DNA from: Musa acuminata AAA Group
Taxonomy: Eukaryota; Streptophyta; Magnoliopsida; Zingiberales; Musaceae
DNA: 64,000 nucleotides
Assembly: GCF_036884655.1 (NCBI RefSeq)
Contig: NC_088347.1
Coordinates: 10,346,001-10,410,000, forward strand
Direction of reading: 5' to 3'
In this document: piece after piece, positions 20,091 through 32,258 of the stretch
Layout of the letters: each line of letters starts with the position of its first letter
Numbering within the stretch: the first letter of the stretch is position 1
The notes under the pieces: model-generated
What the model saw: the letters and a program-made list of their open reading frames with translations, nothing else
The model's database searches: none
Told to the model about the DNA's origin: nothing
Program-made: the position numbers and the translations under genes

Positions 20091-21769
20091 GCAAATCTTT
20101 GACCAAGTCATTAGCAAGCAAAATGTTATGATGTATACTTCTCCCTTTGATGAAAGCAGCTTGATTTGGGCTAATGATCTTGTGTATTACCTTTTACATT
20201 CTATTTGTCAATACTTTGGAGATGATCTTGTAAATAAAGTTACATAATGATATGGGTCGATAGTTCTCTAGTGAATCAGCCCCTGCATTCTTCGAAATTA
20301 AAGAAATAAAAGTGCAATTCATCTCTATAAGAATATGACCTAAAGAGAAAAAATGTTGGCAAGCCTTGATCACATCATTTCCAATAATAGACCAAGCAGT
20401 TTGGTAAAATTCAGCTGGAAATCCATTTGGACTTGGGCTTTTGTGCTTTGGTGACTTAAAGACAACACATACAATTTCGTCGTCTTAATTGGGGCAATGA
20501 GGATTGAAATAGCTTCCGAATCAAGTTTTCTAGTCGGTTCCACATGAATGTTATTAGTTTTCCCAGTTTGATTGAGTAAGGAATAAAAAAATTGCTCTGT
20601 TTGTGCTTTAACCTCATCTAAATTCTCAATAAGATTATCATCTTTGTTTCTGCATTTGCTGATACGGTTAACAGCCCTTCGAGTAGCAATTGAAGCATAG
20701 AAAAATTTAGTATTGGAATCCCCTAGTGTAAGCCAATGCTATCGAGACTTCTGCTTTGCAAAACTTTCCTCCTATTTTAAGGCTTGCATGAAGTTATTTC
20801 TGGCTTCTGTCTCTTTGTAGATAATATTCTCATCATTTGGCTGAAGTTGCAGCTCATGTTGCAATGACATTAGTTCCTTCCTGCAAAATTGTACTGTGGT
20901 GGTAATATTGCCAAAGGTGTTTGTATTCCACTCCTTTAGTGCTGTTTTACAGGCTTTGAGCTTTTGACATAAGATGTAAGGGGGGGATCCAAGCACATTA
21001 ACATTCTAGGCAGATCTGATAACATCAAGAAATTGAGGATGAGTACTCCACATGTTAAAGAATCTAAATGGTTTCTGGCCTCTTTGTGTCGCTTTGTCTG
21101 TGTGTATATACATTAAAGAATGGTCAGAAAACAAAGGAGCACCATACTCTAGAAGTGAATCTAGGTAAACTGTTAACCATTCATGATTAATCAAACACCT
21201 ATCAAGTCGAGCCATTATTTTTCTGTTAGCAGCACCTTGATTACTCCAGGAGAGCCAATTACCCACAGATTTCATATCAAACAAAGCTGCAGTGTCAATG
21301 TAATCTTTAAAACTTTGAAGCTGGCTTTCTGAAAGTTGTCTACCCCCCTCTTTTTCATTTGTCTACCGAAGAGTATTAAAGTCTCCAAGAACAATCCAAG
21401 GTATATTGAGACAGCCATTTGCAATATTAGTCAGGTCAGACCAAAGAGTATTTCTTTCTTGCATACTATTTGAAGCATATATACTAGTGAAATTGAATTG
21501 ATAGCAAATCTTTTTTTCCTCTACCTTAAGATGAATGAATTGATCAGTAGCAAAAATAAACCAAGCATTAATAGAGTTAGGATGCCATAAGACCCATATT
21601 ATACCAAAAGATTCATTTGAGTCATTGGTAAACAGTTCTGCGTCCGGCCATATTAAATTCTTTTGAGCTTGAACGCGCGATTGTTTAATTTTCGTTTCTA
21701 CTAGGATAACAATATCACATGCGGCAGACTTGATTATTCTTTTGAGCTCCCGACATTTCTCCGGCTTAT
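20091..21769 (-). pseudogene. LINE-I inverted 5' part: ORF2 endonuclease to RT start
   Basis: Read on the minus strand it runs from NKPEKCRELK (endonuclease N-terminus, 21769) through ILVETKIKQ, VLGDFNTLR, SDHSLMYIH, the linker and the RT start (ISLCNFI at about 20250) to LVKDLH at 20091. Breaks include a frame change near 21360, a stop after AWNVN near 21006, a stop at EYN near 20772 and one lost base near 20490 (GTCTTAATTGGGG). ORF1 and the first 14 or so residues of ORF2 are absent, so the parent cDNA was 5'-truncated as well as inverted. Confidence 0.8.
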
Positions 21770-22197
21770 GTTTTAAAGCTGATTTACGGAAAGTCTTTGA
21801 TTCAGTCAATAGGAAATTTATCTATAAGATGCTCCTCGATATGAAGTTCCCACAGCAATGGGTTAATTGGATTCAGTCTTGCCTGAAAACTCCAAAGTTT
21901 TCGATACTCTTTAATGGCTCACCTATTGGTTTTTTTGGGGGCACGAATGACATCCGACAAGGTGATCGACTCTCTCCGTATCTCTTTATTATTGCGATGG
22001 AAGGACTTAGCTATATGTTGGAACATGCAATCTTAAATGGCAGCATTAAGGTACCCAATGCTGGCTCTATTCATATATCACATATAACATTTGCAGATGA
22101 TTTACTTATCTTTCTCCAAAATGATCCAACTTCAGTAAAGAACTTGGCTACTATTTTGAATGACTTTGGTATGGTTTCTAGACTTCAGTTAAATCAT
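21770..22197 (+). pseudogene. LINE-I forward part, RT core first half
   Basis: Plus-strand RT from KADLRKVFDSVNRK through GSPIGFFGGTNDIRQGDRLSPYLF to the catalytic FADDLLIF at about 22095. It stops at LQLNH where LINE-H is inserted (TSD GACTTCAGTTAAATCAT at 22181-22197) and resumes at 27355. Confidence 0.82.
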
Positions 22198-22394
22198 TTT
22201 TTTTTTGTAAGTAAAAGTAAATTGATTATGTGTAAAGTTTCTACAAATAGCTTTATCTATACAAGTCATAGACAAAGCCAAGTAACTCATAGAGTGCGAA
22301 TGCGATAGTTATGACTACACATGCTGTAGACTATAACTACTTGTGGGTACATTATTTGGCATCATTCTCATGATCTTTAGCTAATAGCAAAATT

Positions 22395-25300
22395 AAATTT
22401 AATAAAAATATCTTTTTCTCTTCGGGTGAAGTGCTCGGTTTTGAGATCATGCTCCTTACAGGATCTTGAGTCTCTAATAATCTCTTTCAATAACTGAGCA
22501 TTGTTTGTGTGTTGACCTTCAAAGGTTCTATTACATCTCTCCTTCCACATCCACTAAATAGTGTATCTGAAAGTAATCTTTGCTAGTTGTGTAAGAGGCT
22601 CTTTTCTTGAGAAACATTGCATGAGGTCGCCTAGTTCTTGGTGCAAGTTTGGTTGTGGCAGTCTATTGAGTTCAAATCCTTGGAGAATCTCCTTCCATAT
22701 CCATTTTGTATAATCACAAGCAAAATAGAGGTGGTCAACTGTTTCTTCTTGTTGCAAACAAAGGGAGCATCGGTTAACATGATATATACCTCTTCTTTTC
22801 ATATTATCTATTGTAGATATTTTATTGAGAAGGGCCTGCCATGTACATAAGGAGTGTCTTTGTGATCCCGGTCGATCCCATGTCCAACTGCTTGGGATCC
22901 ACTTGTTATTTCTTTACCTAATTTGATTTCATGCGGATGTGGCACTAAATTTACCATTGTCTTGAGGCCAAATAAGTATATCTGAAGAGTTGTTCCTGAT
23001 TGGAATAGCTATGATAGTCGGCCAAAGTGATAACATTTCAGGAGAAATAGGATTAGGGAGACACAAGGTACCGTTAGCAAAGAACTCGGAAACCTTCCAA
23101 TCTTTGGGAGCCCGAAGATCTTTTCGTATTCGATCGCCATATAATTGAAATATACTCTTCCCATTCACCCAAGGATCGTACCACATATTAGTACTAGTTC
23201 CAGAAGAGATTGCGTAAGAAATGTATTTGATTAGCCAATTCCTTGCCTTTAAAATTCCTTTCCAAGCTGCAGAGTGGTATGTTCTTGTTGAAATTTCCCG
23301 GATTGATTCCTTTTTAAGATACCTAGCAGAAACCCATTATGACCATAAGGAACATTTGTTTTGCAAAAGATCCCACAGTTGTTGTACAAGACATGCTTGA
23401 TTCCAATCTCTAGTATTTCTCAAGTTTAGCCCCCCTTTATCTTTCGGTTTGCAAATGCTATCCCAATTTACCATATGCATTGCCTTGTCATTTGTGCCAT
23501 TCCATAAGAAGTTCATTAATAACCGTTCAATATCTTGGAGAAGTCCAGCAGGCAGAAGAATTGCATTACACCAATATATAGAGTAGGAGTGCAATACAGA
23601 ACGGATGAGTTCGAGTCGTCCTGCTTTTGATAGAAGCCTATTTTTCCAAGAAGAAATTATATTATTTATTTTTTGCAGGATAGGCTGATAGTGGGTTTTG
23701 CGAATGCCTGTGGATATGAGTGGGAGACCCAAATAAGGAACTGGCAGGCTTCCCTCACTATCCCCCAAAGATTGTGCAATAAAGACCTTATCCTCGACGT
23801 AAGGGCTTATTTATACTTTACTTTTAGCATGATTTAACTGAAGTCTAGAAACCATACCAAAGTCATTCATAATAATAGCCAGGTTCTTTATTGAATTGGA
23901 TCATTTTGGAGAAAGATAAGTAAATCATCTGCAAATGTTATATGTGATATATGAATAGAGCCAGCATTGGGTACCTTAATGCTGCCATTTAAGACTGCAT
24001 GTTCCAACATACAGCTAAGTCCTTCCATCGCAATAGTAAAGAGATACGGAGAGAGTAGATCACCTTGTCGGATGCCATTCATGCTCCGAAAAAATCCAAT
24101 AGGTGAGCCATTAAAGAGTATCGAAAACTTTGGAGTTTCCAAGCAAGATTGAATCCTATTAACCCATTGCTGTGGGAAGTTCATATCGAGGAGCATCTTA
24201 TAGATAAATTTTCTATTGACTGAATCAAAGGCTTTCCGTAAATCAGCTTTAAAACATATTTTGTCCCTCTTGCTTTTGAATGCAAATCTTTGACCAAGTC
24301 ATTAGCAAGCAAAATGTTATGATGTATACTTCTCCCTTTGATGAAAGCAGCTTGATTTGGGCTAATGATCTTGTGTATTATCTTTTGCATTCTATTTTCC
24401 AATACTTTAGAGATGATCTTGTAAATAAAGTTGCATAATGATATGGGTCTATAGTTCTCTAGTGAATCAGCCCCTGCGTTCTTCAAAATTAAAGAAATAA
24501 AAGTGCAATTCATCTCTCTAAGAATATGACTTGAAGAGAAAAAATGTTGGCAAGCCTTGATCACATCATTTCCAATAATAGACCAAGCAGTTTGGTAAAA
24601 TTCAGTTGGAAATCCATCTGGACCTGGGCTTTTGTGCTTTGGTGACTTAAAGACAACACATACAATTTCGTCGTCTGTAATTGAGGCATTGAGGATTGAA
24701 ATAGCTTCCGAATCAAGTTTTCTAGTCGGCTCCACATGAATGTTATTAGTTTTCCCAGCTTGATTGAGTAAGGAATAAAAAAATTGCTCTGTGTGTTCTT
24801 TAACCTCATCTAAATTCTCAATAAGATTATCCTCTTTATCTCTGCATTTGCTGATACGGTTAACAGCCCTTCGAGTAGCAATTGAAGCATTGAAAAATTT
24901 AGTATTGGAATCCCCTAGTGTAAGCCAATGCTGTCGAGACTTCTGATTTGCAAAACTTTCCTCCTGTTTTAAGGCTTGCATGAAGTTATTTCTGGCTTCT
25001 ATCTCTTTGTAGATAATATTCTCATCATTTGGCTCAAGTTGCAGCTCATGTTGCAATGACATTAGTTCCTTCCTGCAAAATTGAATTGTGGTGGTAATAT
25101 TGCCAAAGGTATTTGTATTCCACTCCTTTAGTGCTGTTTTACAGGCTTTGAGCTTTAGACATAAGATGTAAGGGGGGGATCCATGCACATTAACATTCCA
25201 GGCAGATCTGATAACATCAAGAAATTGAGGATGAGTACTCCACATGTTAAAGAATCTAAATGGTTTCTTGCCTCTTGGTGTCACTTTGTCTGCGTGTATA

Positions 25301-25967
25301 TACAAAGTGAATCTAGAAGTGAATCTAGGTAAACTGTTAACCATTCATGATTAATCAAACACCTATCAAGTCGAGCCATTATTTTTCTGTTAGCAGCACC
25401 TTGATTACTCCAGGAGAGCCAATTACCCACATATTTCATATCAAACAAAGCTGCAGTGTCAATGTAATCATTAAAACTTTGAAGCTGGCTTTCTGAAAGT
25501 TGCCTACCCCCCTCTTTTTCATTTGTGTACCGAACAGTATTAAAGTCTCTAAGAACAATCCAAGGTACATTGAGACAGCAATTTGTAATATTAGTCAGGT
25601 CAGACCAAAGAGTATTTCTTTCTTGCATACTATTTGAAGCATATATACCAGTGAAATTGAATTGACAGCAATTCTTTTTATCCTCTACCTTAAGATGAAT
25701 GAATTGATCAGTAGTAGAAATAAACAAAGCATTAATAGAGTTAGGATGTCATAAGACCCATATTCTACCAAAAGATTCATTTGAGTCATTGGTAAACAGT
25801 TCTGCGTCCGGCCATATTAAATTCTTTTGAGATTGAACGCGCGATTGTTTAATTTTCGTTTCTACTAGGATAACAATATCACATGCGGCAGACTTGATTA
25901 TTCTGTTGAGCTCCCGACATTTCTCCGGCTTATTAAGTCCGCAAACATTCCAACATCTTATCTTCAT
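22395..25967 (-). pseudogene. LINE-H ORF2: endonuclease, RT, zinc segment
   Basis: The start at 25967 is MKIRCWNVCGLNKPEKC. Endonuclease motifs are ILVETKIKQ, NTVRYTNEKEGG and the linker. RT runs from KSPGPDGFPTEF (in the long open piece 24181-25344) through GRSIHHNILLAND to GIRQGDLLSPYLF and FADDLLIF near 23935. The thumb follows at 23337-23768 (PYLGLPLISTG, EGGLNLRNTRDW-like), then the zinc-binding segment CSLCLQQEETVDHLYFAC near 22760 and the C-terminus near 22395. Damage: TGA at 25749, loss of about 60 bases of the SDHS region near 25310, a frameshift at 24240 (GTKY for GTKI), loss of codons near 23885, and stops near 22554 and 22929. It once encoded the LINE replicase. Confidence 0.82.
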
Positions 25968-26003
25968 CAGTAATTAAGAAATGAAAAGGTGGTAAGGTAT
26001 TCA

Positions 26004-27337
26004 TCCGATGACTTTGGAGGGACTGTACCGTCCTTTTTCTTATCCTTCGGTTTTGTATTTTCCTCCCTCACAATATCCTTACCTTTTATGGCTTTATTCC
26101 TATATTTATCCACTTCATCTACAGCTTGCAGATTTTTAAACTTTAAAATACCTTGAATCATGTAGTCTTGATTGGCAGGGTTTGTTGAAGCACGATAAGA
26201 TTGCTCCAGTACAATATCCTGGATAGTACTTGTTGGAGTAGCCTGGGTAGAAAAGTTTGTTGGGCATGAATTTGTTGAGATAGAATATCCTTGTTGGCGA
26301 TGTTTGTTGTGGCCTGAGTTTGTTGAGGAAGAATATCCTTGCTGGCGAGATTTGATTGGGCCTGAGTTTGTTGAGTTATTGTGGACGGATCCAATGATTT
26401 TGGAAGAGATGAAGTTCCTGACTTATGTTTCTCCTGTCCACTAGTACCAAGGGAAATCTCTGTTGTGGAAGGCTCCGACATTATAGGAAGAGATAAAGTT
26501 TTGGATTTGTCCTTCTGTCCGTGGTGCTGTCCTTGCGAGTCGGAATGCTCAATATTCATCGCCACCATCGGTGCTATTGCCATTAGAGAAGACTCGCTTT
26601 GTTGCTGAGGCGCTTGACGTGGTCGATAGACCTTTGTGATTTGTTTTGGAGTTTGCTGACAAGCTCCATTTGCATGACCAAAAGATAAGCAATGCTGACA
26701 TCGTTGTGGCTTCCAGGCATATGAGACATGTACCTTCCGAGTGTTCCCATCAAGATCACGATAGAAAACCTCATTTGGAAGATCTTCGTCGGAAGAAACC
26801 AGTACACATGCTCGTGCAAATGCTAATCTCGTATGAGCAGCTGTTGCTTTGTTGATGTAGAGTGGTTGTCCCAGAGTGCTGTATAACTTTGCAATAAAAC
26901 GTCGACTCCAAAGATGAAGAGGAAGACCTTGAAAGGATACCTAATGTGGAATAGACTGTAGGCTATCTAGCTCCAAACGGACATCAGGAGACCAGCGTCG
27001 TAGAATCATTGGATGGCCGCGAATAGTCCAGAATCCTTCGAGGACCCGTTGTAAATCTTCTACAGAGTATAGCTTGCAAACAAAGAATCCGTTCTCCAGC
27101 ATATGAAGATCAAATGACGATATTCCCCATCGAGTTTTGATAAATGAGGATAGTGGAAAATAAGATGTTTTGAGACCTACCACATAGCCAACAATCGCCA
27201 TAGACCATTTCTCAATAAGCTATGCTAAATCAGTAGTCTCGTATACAGCAATCTTTTTATCAGCTTGAACTTCTGGAGTAAAGAATTCCAAGCTTAGATC
27301 CGGACTTCCAACCGGAGCCTTGAAGAGGCTAGTCCAA
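26004..27337 (-). pseudogene. LINE-H ORF1: RNA-binding protein
   Basis: Minus strand, ending at the stop near 26004. Visible are the DUF4283-type domain (SMAIVGYVVGLKTSYFPL to LPLHLWSRRF), the zinc knuckle CQHCLSFGHANGAC near 26695, and the Gln-rich tail. Breaks: a stop after SIPH at 26941, a stop near 27215, and a frameshift near 26250 in the Gln-rich part (HAQQTFLPRL). It lacks the first 60 or so residues of the copy at 45931. ORF1 of plant L1 elements binds element RNA. Confidence 0.8.
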
Positions 27338-27354
27338 GACTTCAATTAAATCAT

Positions 27355-28641
27355 GCTAAAAGTAAAGTATATATGAGCCATTACGTTGAGGATAAGGTCT
27401 TTATTTCACAATCTTTTGGGGTTAGTGAGGGAAGCCTGCCAGTTCCTTACTTGGGTCTTCCGCTCATATCCACAGGCATTCACAAAACCCACTGTCAGCC
27501 TATCTTGCAAAAAATAAAGAATAGAATTTTTCTTGGAAAAATAGGCTTCTATCAAAAGCAGGACGACTCAAACTCATCCGTTCTGTATTGCACTCCTACT
27601 CTATATATTGGTGTAATGCATTTCTTCTGCCTGCTGGACTTCTCCAAGATATTGAACGATTATTAATGAACTTCTTCTAGAATGGCACAAATGACAAGGC
27701 AATGCATACGGTAAATTGGGATAGCATTTGCAAACCGAAAGATGAAGGGGGGCTAAACTTGAGAAATACTAGAGATTGGAATCAAACATGCCTGGTACAA
27801 CAACTGTGGGATCTTTTGCACAAAAAATGTTTCTTATGGTAACAATGGGTTTCTGCTAGGTATCTTTCAAAGTAATCAATCTGGGAAATTTCAACAAGAA
27901 CATACGACTCTACAGCTTGGAAAAGAATTTTAAAGGCAAGGAATTGGCTAATCAAACACATTTCTTATGCAATCTTTTCTATAACTAGTACTAATATGTG
28001 GTACGATCCTTGGGTGAATGGGAAGAGTATATTTCAATTATATGGCGACAGAATACGAAAAGATCTTGGAGCTCCCAAAGATTGGAAGGTTTCCGAGTTC
28101 ATTGCTAACGGTACCTGGTGTCTCCCTAATCCTATTTCTCCCGAAATGTTATCACTTTGGCCGACTATCATAGCTATTCCAATCAGGAACAACTCTTAGT
28201 GCCACATCCGCATGGAATCAAATTAGGCAAACAAATAACAAGTGGGTCCCAAGCAGTTGGACATGGGATCGAACGGGATGACAAAGACATTCCTTATGTA
28301 CATGGCAGGCCCTTATCAATAAACTACCTACAATAGACAATATGAAAAGAAGAGGTATTTATCATGTTAACCGATGCTCCCTTTGTTTGCTACAAGAAGA
28401 GACTGTTGACTACCTCTATTTTGTTTGTGATTATACAAAATGGATATGGAAGGAGATTCTCCGGCGATTTGAACTCAATAGATTGCCGCAACCAAACTTG
28501 CACCAAGAACTAGGCGACCTCATGCAATGTTTCTCAAGAAAAGAGCCTCTTACACAACTGGCAAAGGTTGCTTTCAGATGCGCTATTTGGTGGATGTGGA
28601 AGGAGAGATGTAATAGAATCTTTGATGGTCAACACACTTGA
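27355..28641 (+). pseudogene. LINE-I forward part: RT thumb to C-terminus
   Basis: It continues the RT after LINE-H: LPVPYLGLPLISTGIHKTH, then KPKDEGGLNLRNT in another frame, NMWYDPWVNGKSIF, a 55-base loss after RNNS at 28197, the zinc segment CSLCLLQEETVDYLYFVC and the C-terminus to about 28641, where a small deletion removes NNAQLL. The 3' UTR and poly-A end at 28931. Confidence 0.8.
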
Positions 28642-28945
28642 AAGAGATTATTAGAGACTCAAGATCCTGTATGGAGCATGATCTAAAAACCGAGCACTTC
28701 ACCCGAAGATAAAAAGATATTTTTATCCAATTTAATTTTGCTATTAGCTAAAGATCTTGGGGATGATGCCAAATAATGTACCCACAGGTAGTTATAGTCT
28801 ACAGCATGTGTAGTCATAACTATCGCATTCGCACTCTATGAGTAACTTGGCTTTGTCTATGACTTGTATAGATAAAGCTATTTGTAGAAACTTTACACAT
28901 AATCAATTTACTTTTACTTACCAAAAAAAAAAATCGCTGGAGAAT

Positions 28946-30111
28946 CTCCTTCCATATCCATTTTGTATAATCACAAGCAAAATAGAGGTGGTTAATAGTT
29001 TCTTCTTGTTGCAAACAAAGGGAGCATCGGTTAACATGATAGATACCTCTTCTTTTCATATTGTCTATTGTAGGTAGTTTAATGAGAAGGGCCTGCCATG
29101 TACATAAGGAATATCTTTGTGATCCCGGTCGAACCCATGTCCAACTGCTAGGGACCCACTTGTTATTTCTTTGCCTAATTTGATTCCAAGCGGATGTGGC
29201 ACTAAATTTGCCATTGTCATGAGGCCAAATAAGTATATCTGAAGAGTTGTTCCTGATTGGAATAGCTATGATAGTCGGCCAAAGTGATAACATTTCGGGA
29301 GAAATAGGATTAGGGAGACACTAGGTACCATTAGCAATGAACTCGGAAACCTTCCAATCTTTCGGAGCCCCAAGATCTTTTCGTATTCTATCGCCATATA
29401 ATTGAAATATACTCTTCCCATTCACCCAAGGATCGTACCACATATTAGTACTAGTTCCACAAGAGATTGCATAAGAAATATGTTTGATTAGCTAATTCCT
29501 TGCCTTTAAAATTCATTTCCAAGCTGCAGAGTGGTATGTTCTTGTTGAAATTTCCCAAATTGATTCCTTTGAAAGATACCTAGCAGAAACCCATTGTTAC
29601 CATAAGGAACATTTGTTTTGCAAAAGATCCCACAGTTGTTGTACCAAGCATGCTTGATTCAAATCTCTAGTATTTCTCAAGTTTAGCCCCCCTTCATCTT
29701 TCGGTTTGCAAATGCTATCCCAATTTACCATATGCATTGCCTTGTCATTTGTGCCATTCCAGAAGAAGTTCATTAATAACCGTTCAATATCTTGGAGAAG
29801 TCCAGCAGGCAGAAGAAATGAATTACACCAATATATAGAGTAGGAGTGCAATACAGAACGGATGAGTTCGAGTCGTCCTACTTTTGATAGATGCCTATTT
29901 TTCCAAGAAGAAATTATATTCTTTATTTTTTACAGGATATGCTGACAGTGGGTTTTGTGAATGCCTGTGGATATGAGCGGGAGACCCAAATAAGGAACTG
30001 GCAGGCTTCCCTCACTAACCCCCAAAGATTGTGCAATAAAGACATTATCCTCAACGTAAGGGCTCATATATATACTTTACATTTAGCATGATTTAACTGA
30101 ACTCCAGAAAT
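28946..30111 (-). pseudogene. LINE-G ORF2: zinc segment and RT thumb
   Basis: Minus strand. CSLCLQQEETINHLYFAC near 29000 is the zinc-binding RT segment; EMLSLWPTIIAI and HMVNWDSICKPKDEGG belong to the region after the RT core. Stops at about 29320 (CLV) and 29850 interrupt it. LINE-K splits it from the RT core at the TSD CATACCAAAGT. Confidence 0.78.
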
Positions 30112-30122
30112 CATACCAAAGT

Positions 30123-31031
30123 TTTTTTTTGGTAAGTAAAAGTAAATTGATTATGTGTAAAGTTTTTACAAATAGCATTATCTATACAAGTCATAGATAA
30201 AGCCAAGTAACTCATAGAGTGCGAATGCGATAGTTATGACTACACATGCTGTAGACTATAACTACCTGTGGGTACATTATTTGACATCATTCCCAAGATC
30301 TTTAGCTAATAGCAAAATTAAATTTGATAAAAATATCTTTTTCTCTTCGGGTGAAGTGCTCGGTTTTGAGATCATGCTCCATACAGGATCTTGAGTCTCT
30401 AATAATCTCTTTCAAGAGCTGAGCATTGTTTGTGTGTTAACCTTCAAAGATTCTATTACATCTCTCCTTCCACATCCACCAAATAGCGCATCTGAAAGTA
30501 ACCTTTGCCTGTTGTGTAAGAGACTCTTTTCTTGAGAAACATTGCATGAGGTCGCCTAGTTCTTGGTGCAAATTTGGTTGTGGCAGTCTATTGAGTTCAA
30601 ATCGCTGGAGAATCTCCTTCCATATCCATTTTGTATAATCATAAGCAAAAGAGAGGTGGTCAACAGTTTCTTCTTTTTGCAAACAAAGGGAGTATCGGTT
30701 AACATGATAGATACCTCTTCTTTTCATATTGTCTATTGTAGGTAGTTTATTAAGAAGTACCTGCCATGTACATAAGGAGTGTCTTTGTGATCTCGGTCGA
30801 TCCCATGTCCAACTGCTTGGGACCCACTTGTTATTTCTTTGCCTAATTTGATTCCATGCGGATGTGGCACTAAATTTGCCATTGTCATGAGGCCAAATAA
30901 GTATATCTGAAGAGTTGTTCCTGATTGGAATAGCTATGATAGTCGGCCAAAGTGATAACATTTCGGGAGAAATAGGATTAGGGAGACACCAGGTAGCGTT
31001 AGCAATGAACTCGGAAACCTTCCAATCTCAC
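30123..31031 (-). mobile_element. LINE-K: 5'-truncated LINE inside LINE-G
   Basis: Poly-T at 30123, antisense 3' UTR and ORF2 C-terminal half, ending at KVSEF codons. The 11 bp TSD CATACCAAAGT is at 30112-30122 and 31032-31042. The frame at 30437-30961 stays open for 174 residues, from EMLSLWPTI through the zinc segment to CNRIFEG. Confidence 0.88.
30305..31031 (-). pseudogene. LINE-K ORF2 C-terminal half
   Basis: It encodes the ORF2 part from the post-RT region to IKFNFAIS. The zinc segment reads CLQKEETVDHLSFAYDYTKW, with a Cys to Tyr change in a metal ligand. A stop after FEG (TTAACC near 30437) ends the open part. Confidence 0.75.
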
Positions 31032-31042
31032 CATACCAAAGT

Positions 31043-32246
31043 CATTCATAATAGTAGCTAGATTCTTTACTGAAGTTAGATCATTTTGGAGAAAGATAAG
31101 TAAATCATCTGCAAATGTTATATGTGATATATGAATAGAGCCAACATTGGGTACCTTAATGCTGCCATTTAAGACAGCATGTTCCAACATACAGCTAAGT
31201 CCTTCCATCGCAATAGTAAAGAGATATGGAGAGAGTGGATCACCTTGTCGGATGCCATTCGTGCTCCGAAAAAAACCAATAGGTGAGCCATTAAAGAGTA
31301 TCGAAAACTTTGAAGTTTCCAAGCAAGATTGAATCCAATTAACCCATTGCTGTGGGAAGTTCATATCGAGGAGCATCTTATAGACAAATTTCCTATTGAC
31401 TGAATCAAAGGCTTTCCGCAAATCAGCTTTAAAACATATTTTTGTCCCTCTTGCTTTTGAATGCAAATCTTTGACCAAGTCATTAGCAAGCAAAATGTTA
31501 TGATGTATACTTCTCCCTTTGATGAAAGCAGTTTGATTTGGGCTAATGATCTTGTGTATTACCTTTTATATTCTATTTGCCAATTCTTTGGAGATGATCT
31601 TGTAAATAAAGTTGCACAATTATATGGGTCGATCGTTCTCTAGTGAATCAGCCTCTACATTCTTCGGAATTAAAGAAATAAAAGTGCAATTCATCTCTCT
31701 AAGAATATGACCTGAAGAGAAAAAATGTTGGCAAGCCTTGATCACATCATTTTCAATAATAGACCAAGCAGTTTGGTAAAATTCAGCTGGAAATCCATCT
31801 GGACCTGGGCTTTTGTGCTTTGGTGACTTAAAGACAACAAATACAATTTTGTCGTCTGTTATTGGGGATTGAGGATTAAAATAGCTTCCGAATCAAGTTA
31901 TCTAGTCGGCTCCACATGAATGTGATTAGTTTTCCCAGCTTGATTGAGTAAGGAATAAAAATTTTGCTGTTGGCGCACAATTTTGCTGTGTGCGCTTTAA
32001 CCTCATCTAAATTCTCAATAAGATTATCATCTTTGTCTCTGCATTTGCTGATACGGTTAATAGCCCTCCGAGTAGCAATTGAAGCATAGAAAAATTTAGT
32101 ATTGGAATCCCCTAGTGTAAGCCAATGCTGTCGAGACTTCTGCTTTGCAAAACTTTCCTCCTATTTTAAGGTTTACATGAAGTTATTTCTAGCTTCTGTC
32201 TCTTTGTAGATAATATTCTTATCATTTGGCTGAAGTTGCAGCTCAT
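31043..32246 (-). pseudogene. LINE-G ORF2: RT core and linker
   Basis: Minus strand RT with KADLRKAFDSVNRKF, GIRQGDPLSPYLF and FADDLLIF near 31105, open over 30999-31493, then more broken sequence to the linker (GDSNTKFFYAS region) at 32246. A short duplicated TTTTGCTGT at 31963-31990 disrupts the frame, and loss of a few bases near 31865 shifts it. Confidence 0.78.
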
Positions 32247-32258
32247 GTTGCTCCTATT

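Larger units (their letters stand above)
22198..27337 (-). mobile_element. LINE-H: nearly full-length LINE, innermost of the stack
   Basis: 5.1 kb, minus strand, with poly-T at 22198 and a 17 bp TSD (GACTTCAGTTAAATCAT, one mismatch) at 22181-22197 and 27338-27354. It carries the 3' UTR, complete ORF2 and most of ORF1; only the 5' UTR and about the first 60 ORF1 codons are missing. It is the most complete uninverted copy here and, by nesting, one of the youngest. Confidence 0.9.
20091..28931 (+). mobile_element. LINE-I: LINE with 5' inversion (twin priming), interrupted by LINE-H
   Basis: The 14 bp TSD AATCGYTGGAGAAT (one mismatch) is at 20077-20090 and 28932-28945. The 3' part is plus strand, 21770-22197 and 27355-28931, ending in poly-A. 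The 5' part, 20091-21769, is inverted. The inverted piece ends in RT codons just before KADLRKAF and the forward piece starts a few codons later, leaving about 26 bases missing. TAT is shared at the inversion joint. This is the pattern produced by twin priming. Confidence 0.88.
19599..32246 (-). mobile_element. LINE-G: LINE inside the Copia-2 envelope-like ORF, itself a host for others
   Basis: It is flanked by the 12 bp TSD GTTGCTCCTATT at 19587-19598 and 32247-32258. Its own sequence is 19599-20090 (3' UTR and C-terminus), 28946-30111 and 31043-32246 (zinc segment, RT, linker), all minus strand and collinear. It is 5'-truncated at HELQLQ of the ORF2 linker. LINE-I (20091-28931) and LINE-K (30123-31031) interrupt it. 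Confidence 0.88.

Noticed and set aside
20091..21769. Independent minus-strand LINE insertion
   Set aside because: It has no poly-A of its own, and its ends fit the inverted half of LINE-I with one shared TSD.
27354..27666. Plus-strand ORF as a separate gene next to LINE-H
   Set aside because: It continues the RT broken at 22197; the 17 bp TSD shows it is the right half of LINE-I.
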